Part shown: piece after piece, positions 58,149-63,914 of the stretch
How the letters are laid out: every line of letters begins with the position of its first letter
Numbering within the stretch: position 1 is the stretch's first letter
Assembly: GCF_011039205.1 (NCBI RefSeq)
Contig: NZ_JAAKEL010000018.1
Coordinates: 1-63,914, forward strand
DNA length: 63,914 nt
Direction of reading: 5' to 3'
Origin: Dysgonomonas sp. ZJ279
GTDB lineage: Bacteria; Bacteroidota; Bacteroidia; Bacteroidales; Dysgonomonadaceae
Translations under genes and position numbers: made by a program
The notes under the pieces: model-generated
Told to the model about the DNA's origin: nothing
The model's database searches: none
Seen by the model: only the letters and a program-made list of their open reading frames with translations

Positions 58149-60320
58149 TTATTTTAGCGCATTGTTATTCAAAAATTTAAGATAGTTCAACATCGCTTTT
58201 ATATCGAAATAAGAATATTCTTTAGGCAAACTTTCTTTTATCGGACCAAGTGGTGAATTTAAAGAAAACTCTTTTAATCGAGGCTCTAAATATTGTTTTT
58301 TTTCTTCCGAAATCAATTGAGTAATTTCGACCTCTCCTGTCAGGATAAAACTAACCAGATGATTTTCTATAGTCACAACTGTCAGATTACGTTCCGCAGC
58401 AATGTCTTTTATCGATTTACCATCAATAAACATGGACAAAGTTAAGCGTTGGCTATCCCCTTTCTGTGGTTTTGTTTTCGATTCTTTCTCCGGTAATTTG
58501 GGGGCTTCTGGTAATTCCAATTTAGGAAATACAAGATCAGCCGTCAGATTAATATCGCCATAATAGACATTCTCGAGTTTTGTAAGAAAGTTTGTTATAG
58601 TTATCTGAATATCTGTTGCCTTACGCAAGTACAGCTTCACTTTAGAAGCATTCTTTAGTCCGCTTAAATGTTCTTCGAGAGGAAGAATTATTTTGTTCTG
58701 TATATCATTATGGAAATAAAGTACTGCCTTCTGAACACGGTCTTTCAATCTGGTTACATCAGGATTCGGCATAGACAGCATCTGATCTAACTCTTTACGA
58801 AAGTTACGGGCTATATCTTCCTGTTCTATCACTTTATTGCACAATTGTGATATCATAGTCCGCACTTCCTCCTGATTCGGAATCTTCTTTTCTGATGCCA
58901 ATTCGTAAAATGCCCGAAGGCTTCGCACCATGGGCGACCAGTCGAATGTTTTCTTTAGTCGTTGAGCTGTGTATCGAGGTTTTTCGTCATCAAGAATACT
59001 TTCCAAGAAGTCGAGATTTTTCTCCTCATTAGTAAAAGCTAGAGCCTCTTTGTCTGTTTGAATACTACTGCTCGTAATACGCGAATAAAACACAATGCCA
59101 TCAAGAGTAGTACAGCGGCTGAGAGCCACATACACCTGTCCTGCGGCAAAGGCTTGCCCTGCATCTATTACGACCCGATCGAAAGTCAATCCCTGACTCT
59201 TATGTATGGTAATCGCCCATGCCAGACGAATTGGATATTGAGAAAATGCACCCAGCTCCTCTTCCTCTATTTCACCCGACTCGTTATTGAGCGAGTAACG
59301 GACGTTGCGCCATGTTTCTTGCTCCAGTTCCATTTCGGAGTCGTCATTGAAACGAACGAATATTTTATCTTTCGCCAGATAACTAACAGTCGCCAGTTTA
59401 CCATTGTAATAACGTCTGCTTTCTCCTGCATCGTTACGTATGAACATTATTTGTGCACCGAGTTTCAGGGTAAGATTCATTTCTGCCGGAAAAGCATTTT
59501 CTGCAAAATCGCCACTCACGTGCCCTTTAAAAACGAAAGTCTCATCGGTTAAGCGGGCTAATTCTTCATTATTTATCTTATCGGCTTTATAATTATGGGT
59601 ACAAAGCGTAACGTATTTATCATCTTCCGACGGTCTGAAAGTCGGATTGTAGCGTTGATTGAGAATATCTAAATCCTGACTGGTAGTACAGTTGTTGCGA
59701 ATACGGTTCAATATACCGATAAATTGCTGATCGCTCTGTCTGTATATCGTTTTCAGTTCGATATACAAAGGCATATTATCGTTCAGCACCTGTGCATGAA
59801 AGAAAAACGGAGAGGCATAGTATTCTTTCAACTGTTCCCATTCAGCTTGTTGAACAACGGGCGGTAATTGAAACATATCGCCGATAAATAACATTTGTAC
59901 CCCACCAAAAGGCTCCTGACGATTTCGATAGCGGCGTAATAAATGATCTATTGCATCCAGCATATCGGCACGGAGCATACTCACTTCGTCGATGATAAGC
60001 AAATCGAGCTCGCGCAACATCTCAATTTTCGACTTTCGCAATTTGAAATGATATTCGAGTTTCTTTTTCCCTTCGAAGTTTGGTATAAATGGCTCGAAAG
60101 GGAGTTGTAACAGAGAATGTAATGTCACCCCTCCTGCATTAATTGCAGCGACTCCCGTAGGTGCGGCCACAATTACATTTTTATCTACATTCTTGCGAAT
60201 ATGATGGAGAAAGGTGGTCTTCCCTGTACCAGCTTTACCTGTCAGAAAAACAGATTGCGAAGTATTGCTAACAATATCGGCTGCGAGTGTGAATATTTTG
60301 TTCGGTGTGTCAAATTCCAT
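58149..60320 (-). CDS. Pif1-like helicase with C-terminal HTH region
   Basis: 723 residues. It is a superfamily 1B DNA helicase: Walker A FLTGKAGTGKTTFLHHI, motif Ia APTGVAAINAGGVTLHS, Walker B LLIIDEVSMLRADMLDAI, motif III GDMFQLPPV, and near the middle ITIHKSQGLTFDRVVID and VYVALSRC. The last 100 residues include an HTH-like unit (LSMFIDGKSIKDIAAERNLTVVTIE without its ends) of the RecQ-associated kind. It is likely to act in replication or repair. Its stop is 17 bases before the oxidoreductase start. Confidence 0.92.
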   Translation of the reverse strand: MEFDTPNKIFTLAADIVSNTSQSVFLTGKAGTGKTTFLHHIRKNVDKNVIVAAPTGVAAINAGGVTLHSLLQLPFEPFIPNFEGKKKLEYHFKLRKSKIEMLRELDLLIIDEVSMLRADMLDAIDHLLRRYRNRQEPFGGVQMLFIGDMFQLPPVVQQAEWEQLKEYYASPFFFHAQVLNDNMPLYIELKTIYRQSDQQFIGILNRIRNNCTTSQDLDILNQRYNPTFRPSEDDKYVTLCTHNYKADKINNEELARLTDETFVFKGHVSGDFAENAFPAEMNLTLKLGAQIMFIRNDAGESRRYYNGKLATVSYLAKDKIFVRFNDDSEMELEQETWRNVRYSLNNESGEIEEEELGAFSQYPIRLAWAITIHKSQGLTFDRVVIDAGQAFAAGQVYVALSRCTTLDGIVFYSRITSSSIQTDKEALAFTNEEKNLDFLESILDDEKPRYTAQRLKKTFDWSPMVRSLRAFYELASEKKIPNQEEVRTMISQLCNKVIEQEDIARNFRKELDQMLSMPNPDVTRLKDRVQKAVLYFHNDIQNKIILPLEEHLSGLKNASKVKLYLRKATDIQITITNFLTKLENVYYGDINLTADLVFPKLELPEAPKLPEKESKTKPQKGDSQRLTLSMFIDGKSIKDIAAERNLTVVTIENHLVSFILTGEVEITQLISEEKKQYLEPRLKEFSLNSPLGPIKESLPKEYSYFDIKAMLNYLKFLNNNALK

Positions 60321-60364
60321 TTTGCTCTTTTCTTTCTACAAAATTAGCCAAAAAATACAAGATT

Positions 60365-60394
60365 AAGGTCACAGACCTGTTTATTATCCATCCA
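60365..60394. repeat. Dispersed short repeat, copy C
   Basis: AAGGTCACAGACCTGTTTAT, then T and ATCCATCC, matches copy A over nearly 30 bases and copy B over the core. It lies 44 bases upstream of the helicase start. The rest of the 264-base gap up to 60585 holds the tetR operator and promoter. Confidence 0.5.
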
Positions 60395-60549
60395 TGCACG
60401 CAGCCCTGTTTAATCTCCACAAGGAAAACCTCTTACTTAGGTCGATCGGAGGAGCTAAACATACGACATTCAATATGTTATTTTACTAAGATATAACTTT
60501 TCTGCAAATTAAAGAGGCAGATTGCAGGTATAATTATTACCATAAATTA

Positions 60550-60565
60550 TACTTACTACTAAGTA
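60550..60565. promoter_or_regulatory. Operator-like palindrome in the tetR promoter
   Basis: TACTTAC-TA-CTAAGTA: two 7-bp half-sites with a 2-bp centre and one mismatch. It sits just upstream of the -7 element, where a repressor would block transcription. It matches the palindrome upstream of fabH at 61152. Confidence 0.7.
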
Positions 60566-60573
60566 AATAATTA

Positions 60574-60581
60574 TATATTTG
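60574..60581 (+). promoter_or_regulatory. -7 element of the tetR gene (possibly leaderless)
   Basis: TATATTTG fits TAnnTTTG and ends four bases before ATG 60586, so the mRNA may have almost no leader. Confidence 0.55.
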
Positions 60582-60585
60582 CAGA

Positions 60586-61131
60586 ATGAAAGATACCAGA
60601 AGCGAAATAGTACGCCTAGCAAGTGAGTTGATACGATCTGTCGGTTACAATGCCTTTAGCTATACAGATATATCGAAGCAACTCAATATAAAGAATGCCG
60701 CTATACACTATTACTTTCCTGCAAAATCAGACCTTGGTATCGAAGTCATCAGACAGAACTCATCCTACTTCACCAAAAGAATAGAACGGTGGAAAAACTT
60801 AAGTAACAGGCAACAGTACGTAAATTACATTACGATGCACGATGGTTTTATAGATACTTACTGGACATGCATTGTCGGCTCGCTCGCACCCGCTTACGAT
60901 ACTCTCCCCGAAAATATGCAAAAAGAATTGCAGAAATTAGTCGATCTCATTATCGATTGGCTGACAGATATATTAACGAAAGGGAAAGAGAATGGAGAGC
61001 TTATTTTCAGTGAGCCTCCCAGAACAAAAGCCTATATGATTCATTCAGCTTTGCTTTCGTCCCTACTCATGAATAAGGTTTTGAGAAACGATGTATATAA
61101 ATCTATACAGGAAGGCTTATTAAATATCTAA
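60586..61131 (+). CDS. TetR/AcrR family transcriptional regulator
   Basis: 181 residues. The N-terminal DNA-binding domain (about 6-52) has RSEIVRLASELIRSVGYNAF, SYTDISKQLNIKNAAIHYYF and PAKSDLGIEVI, the standard TetR helices. The remainder is the helical ligand/dimer domain with the TetR_C-like PENMQKELQKLVDLI. Palindromes TACTTAC-N2-GTAAGTA occur in its own promoter and upstream of fabH, so it likely represses itself and the ketosynthase. The ligand may be an acyl compound (inference). Confidence 0.9.
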   Translation: MKDTRSEIVRLASELIRSVGYNAFSYTDISKQLNIKNAAIHYYFPAKSDLGIEVIRQNSSYFTKRIERWKNLSNRQQYVNYITMHDGFIDTYWTCIVGSLAPAYDTLPENMQKELQKLVDLIIDWLTDILTKGKENGELIFSEPPRTKAYMIHSALLSSLLMNKVLRNDVYKSIQEGLLNI

Positions 61132-61151
61132 AAAAATTTACACCGAACACT

Positions 61152-61167
61152 TACTTACTGGTAAGTA
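61152..61167. promoter_or_regulatory. Operator-like palindrome upstream of fabH
   Basis: TACTTAC-TG-GTAAGTA is a perfect 7-2-7 palindrome. A near -7 element TATATTTC starts inside its right end (61166-61173), and ATG 61213 follows after 45 bases. The half-site equals that in the tetR promoter. Confidence 0.75.
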
Positions 61168-61212
61168 TATTTCAACTGAATCATTAATTATATTAACCAA
61201 TTTATCATAAAA

Positions 61213-62187
61213 ATGAACGCAACAATAACTTCAATCGGTATTTATCATCCCGAAAAAGAAATACTCAATTCTTATTTCGAAAGCTATCTCGAGACATCCG
61301 ATAAATGGATAAAAGAAAGAACAGGAATCGAGAGACGATTTTATTCAGCCCCGAACGAATATACAAGCGATATGTGTGTAAAAGCTGCACAGAGCCTGTC
61401 TCAAAACTACAACAAAGACTTGAGTGATATCGATTTCGTTATCGTGGCCACAAGCACTCCCGATCAGGCTATGCCAAGTGTAGCGAGCCAAGTACAATCA
61501 CGATTGAAAATCCCACATGCCGGAACTATTGATATTTCGAGCGCATGTGCCGGATTTGTGAATGGAATTATTCTGGCTAAGGGATTAATTGCTTCGGGAA
61601 CACATAAAAAAATTCTGGTATTCGGTGCAGATACTTTATCTAAAGTAACCGATTTCACCGACAGATCGACATGTATCCTTTTCGGGGATGCAGCAGGGGC
61701 AGTTATAGTAGAGGCGTCGGACGAGAATTACCTGTTTAATACAATAACAGGAACAGATGGCGATTATGGAAAAGATTTATATCTGGCGAATCAGGAAGCC
61801 CCAATCAGCGGTACGGATATAATTGCAAATAACAAACTCCATCAAAACGGGCGCGTTGTCTACAAATGGGCTATACAAACCCTTAGCAATGGGGTGAAAG
61901 AATTGGCGGAAAAGAATAATACAACATTAACCGATGTAGATTACCTGATTCCGCATAGTGCAAATTACCGATTGCTGGAAGCCGTTTTCAGCGAACTTAA
62001 CGTTTCTATGTATAAGTGCTTAGATAGTGTGAGATTGTATGGAAATACATCTGCCGCATCGATCCCGTTAGCATGGTACAATGGAATAAGGGATGGCAAG
62101 GTTAAGCTAAATGATAAATTGATGCTTGTTGGCTTTGGCGGTGGCTTCACCTATGCAGGAATTTATATACAGAATAATATAAAATAA
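61213..62187 (+). CDS. fabH: 3-oxoacyl-ACP synthase III (KAS III, FabH-type)
   Basis: 324 residues. KAS III condenses a short acyl-CoA with malonyl-ACP to start fatty acid synthesis. The catalytic triad is visible and keeps the E. coli spacing: C112 in SSACAGFVNGI, H248 in PHSAN and N278 in YGNTSAASIPLAW. The N-terminus has GIYHPEKEILNSYF and SDKWIKERTGIERR. Being alone and under a TetR, it may be an adaptive rather than housekeeping copy. Confidence 0.93.
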   Translation: MNATITSIGIYHPEKEILNSYFESYLETSDKWIKERTGIERRFYSAPNEYTSDMCVKAAQSLSQNYNKDLSDIDFVIVATSTPDQAMPSVASQVQSRLKIPHAGTIDISSACAGFVNGIILAKGLIASGTHKKILVFGADTLSKVTDFTDRSTCILFGDAAGAVIVEASDENYLFNTITGTDGDYGKDLYLANQEAPISGTDIIANNKLHQNGRVVYKWAIQTLSNGVKELAEKNNTTLTDVDYLIPHSANYRLLEAVFSELNVSMYKCLDSVRLYGNTSAASIPLAWYNGIRDGKVKLNDKLMLVGFGGGFTYAGIYIQNNIK

Positions 62188-62240
62188 TTACTGATGCACG
62201 ATGCCATACTGATAGACTAAGACTCTACCTAATCACTTTT

Positions 62241-62322
62241 TGTCATCCCGAGACGTAGTGAGGGATCTGCCCATTCTAGAATAAGGAGTAACCAAGATCC
62301 CTCACTACGTCTCGGGATGACA
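62241..62322. repeat. 28-bp perfect inverted repeat between convergent genes
   Basis: TGTCATCCCGAGACGTAGTG continues as AGGGATCT (62241-62268) and its exact complement lies at 62295-62322; the 26-base loop contains TTCTAGAA. Sequences of the form TCATyCCGAG...GATCT are, from memory, scattered in many Bacteroidota genomes, so it is probably a REP/MITE-like element. It also could stop both fabH (+) and the acyltransferase (-) transcripts. Confidence 0.85.
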
Positions 62323-62385
62323 GAGGGTAGTTTAATAATTAAAATAAACTCTATACATTATTTTAATCAATATGCAAGCACTATA

Positions 62386-63525
62386 TTATGCTATAAAACG
62401 GCGCGTCAACTTGAAGCATGCCATTGCACGAACGACCAGATAACTGATAAGGAAAGATGAACATGCCATACCAATAATTCGTACAAATGCAGGTAATGAA
62501 TGTACCATCTCGAACAAATCATACGCTACTTGTACAAAAACAAAGTGGCACAGATATACACCGAATGTGAGTGACGCCACACGCGATAATCGGGAAGAAG
62601 ACGGAACTTTTATTTTTTGCACAATGACAAACACAGGGAATGTCATCATAAAGACATTAATACCGGTGAAATACCATACGATTTCGAGATTTGCATAATT
62701 GCCCGGAAAATATTTCTGAGTCTGGATAAAGCCCAAAAATGTAATCAGAAAGCCAATCAAAAACATAGGAATCGTAATACTTAATGTTTTTTTCCAACTC
62801 CAGCTAATGGGATGTTTAACAAGATAATAGGCTAAAACTAAATAACCGATAAATCCCGAAACATAATAAAAAGTACCATAATCGTTCCAATCGCAAATAC
62901 CGAGAAGCCCCATGTTACCAAAATTCCCCGTATAGCCTAAGAATGGGGCAACCATTTTCAGGTATGGAAGTACTAACGAGATTCCCCAGACAAACAGAAA
63001 GAGTTTTATTTCTTTTTTAGTTGCCTGCTGTAACCATACCCCAAGAATCGGAATAACCAGATAAAGCCCTATTAACATATAAAGATACCACAGGGGGATA
63101 GTATCAAAATTAAAATTGAAAATAAAAGTATATAGTTTGCTTAATGTAGCTTTTAGTGTATAACCATCCATCATAATACTCGGATTGGCAGTAGACGGAT
63201 TGATAAAATTTAAATAAATAAAAAACAGGATAGGTAAAACTATCGACCAAAAAATAAGAGGCACAACAATACGCCCGATACGTTTTTTATAAAAATCGAG
63301 CATACCTATACGCACAGGGAAAAGCAAGACACCTGTCATCATTACAAATAAGGGTACGCAACAGCGAACAAGGCTGCCAATGGAAACACCAGTCAGAAAA
63401 GAATTACGATCTGTTTCGAATTGAGCCACGAAGGGGTCACAACAATGAGATAAAACGACCAGAAAACAGGCAATAATACGCAATAGGTCTATCCAACCTA
63501 TACTTTCTCTCTTTTTAATTTCCAT
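62386..63525 (-). CDS. Membrane acyltransferase (acyltransferase 3 family)
   Basis: 379 residues with about ten membrane segments. It begins IGWIDLLRIIACFLVVLSHC, where the Arg and His are the conserved residues of the acyltransferase 3/OafA-WecH group, and then shows FLTGVSIGSLVRCCVPLFVMM-type segments. Such enzymes O-acylate surface sugars or other exported molecules. Its neighbour FabH runs convergently, so any functional link is only a suggestion. Confidence 0.88.
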   Translation of the reverse strand: MEIKKRESIGWIDLLRIIACFLVVLSHCCDPFVAQFETDRNSFLTGVSIGSLVRCCVPLFVMMTGVLLFPVRIGMLDFYKKRIGRIVVPLIFWSIVLPILFFIYLNFINPSTANPSIMMDGYTLKATLSKLYTFIFNFNFDTIPLWYLYMLIGLYLVIPILGVWLQQATKKEIKLFLFVWGISLVLPYLKMVAPFLGYTGNFGNMGLLGICDWNDYGTFYYVSGFIGYLVLAYYLVKHPISWSWKKTLSITIPMFLIGFLITFLGFIQTQKYFPGNYANLEIVWYFTGINVFMMTFPVFVIVQKIKVPSSSRLSRVASLTFGVYLCHFVFVQVAYDLFEMVHSLPAFVRIIGMACSSFLISYLVVRAMACFKLTRRFIA

Positions 63526-63578
63526 ACTATTAGTAAATGATTAACTATATGCAAAAGAAACAACCAACCAGTACTTTG

Positions 63579-63815
63579 CTAATCAATGTATATATCGGAT
63601 ACTTTTGCATAACTAATTTCAATATCTGCCTCAACCCAAATTCTATCTTCAAAATCATACAGCTTAGTCGATAGATTTACTTGAAAAGAGTTCTCATCAA
63701 TCCTCGAAGCTGAATTAATTACTCCATACTCTGAATGATAATCAGGATTATTATCTATAACTTCTATTTCATTATTAGGTTTAAGATTGTATAATATAAT
63801 TGAAAAGTAGTCCAC
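63579..63815 (-). pseudogene. Small acidic ORF, probably truncated by an IS end
   Basis: 78 codons from a GTG start. The GTG and the first codons lie inside a repeat that looks like an IS21 end (63797-63818), and an in-frame TAA is directly in front of it. So the true N-terminus is probably lost. The visible sequence (EVIDNNPDYHSEYGVI, RIWVEADIEISY) is acidic, small and soluble; the family is not recognised. Confidence 0.5.
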
Positions 63816-63841
63816 TTAGTAATTGAAAAGTATACCACTAA
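63797..63841 (-). mobile_element. Tandem 22-bp repeats resembling an IS21-family end
   Basis: On the minus strand TTAGTGGTATACTTTTCAAT, then TA (63820-63841), and TAAGTGGACTACTTTTCAAT, then TA (63797-63818), differ at 3 of 22 positions and are spaced 23 bp apart. Multiple short direct repeats near the ends are a mark of IS21-type elements, and ...TTTTCA could be the CA terminus. The element would run off the right edge of the window. Confidence 0.6.
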
Positions 63842-63870
63842 GTGTCTCGGATGAGATTGGCTAAAGATAT

Positions 63871-63912
63871 TTATTCTTCATCAGGTTGTAACATTTTTTT
63901 AGTTTCTTTAAC
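63871..63912 (-). CDS. 3' end of a possible IstB-type helper ATPase gene (cut by window edge)
   Basis: A minus-strand frame runs from the edge to TAA at 63871-63873 and encodes VKETKKMLQPDEE. Its place just inside the putative IS21 end suggests the C-terminus of istB. The fragment is far too short for a family call, and another frame ending at 63861 is also open. Confidence 0.3.
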   Translation of the reverse strand, partial: VKETKKMLQPDEE

Positions 63913-63914
63913 TC

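Noticed and set aside
59058-59552. Open plus-strand frame of 164 codons inside the helicase gene
   Set aside because: It is antisense to clear helicase motifs; the Cys/His-rich translation is a codon-reflection artefact.
36100-60394. CRISPR array suggested by repeated GGTCACAGACC
   Set aside because: The three copies are kilobases apart, have no regular spacers and no cas genes are near.

Overview
The window looks like a chromosomal segment of a Bacteroidota (order Bacteroidales), most likely Dysgonomonas or a close relative. The reasons are the low G+C content, Bacteroidota-type -7 promoter elements (TAnnTTTG), the division/cell-wall gene order with a short FtsL and no murF or ddl, OstA-like and parvulin-type chaperone genes, a GLPGLI-like domain, and several GH92 mannosidases. 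The genus is inferred; no rRNA or tRNA gene was seen.

Left part (1-6.8 kb): the 3' end of an ISL3/ISAon1-type transposase, a secreted coiled-coil protein, a decayed reading frame, then a housekeeping run hflX-prmC-recX-comF, a convergent GNAT acetyltransferase, and hisS with a strong terminator. At 6.88-22.7 kb lies a complete dcw cluster: MraZ boxes, mraZ, rsmH, ftsL, ftsI (with PASTA), murE (meso-DAP type), mraY, murD, ftsW, murG, murC, ftsQ, ftsA, ftsZ and yqeY, all on + and closed by a palindromic terminator. It makes the peptidoglycan precursor up to lipid II and the core of the divisome.

Middle (22.9-41 kb): a lipoprotein and a divergent exported thioredoxin-fold protein; a minus-strand envelope operon of three parvulin/SurA-like proteins, an OstA-like protein and mutL; guaB; a GH123/DUF4091 lipoprotein; and a Ca-type P-type ATPase.

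The most striking region is 41.2-58.1 kb, an N-glycan/mannose utilisation locus on the minus strand. It contains a GntR/UTRA regulator, a GH92 lipoprotein, an MFS sugar transporter, a second GH92 whose usual general-acid Glu is Gln, a GH38 alpha-mannosidase that shares an N-terminal module with that GH92, a three-part ROK-kinase/unknown-domain/mannose-6-phosphate-isomerase fusion, a PNGase F-type amidase with an extra N-terminal domain, and an exported Gfo/Idh/MocA oxidoreductase. The logical route is: PNGase F removes N-glycans, GH92/GH38 enzymes trim mannose, the MFS carrier imports it, and the fusion protein turns mannose into mannose-6-phosphate and then fructose-6-phosphate. No SusC/SusD pair is present.

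Right end (58.1-63.9 kb): a Pif1-like helicase, a TetR regulator with two matching operator-like palindromes (its own promoter and that of the next gene, a FabH-type ketosynthase), a 28-bp perfect inverted repeat, a membrane acyltransferase, a probably truncated ORF, and tandem repeats that look like the end of an IS21-type element running off the window.
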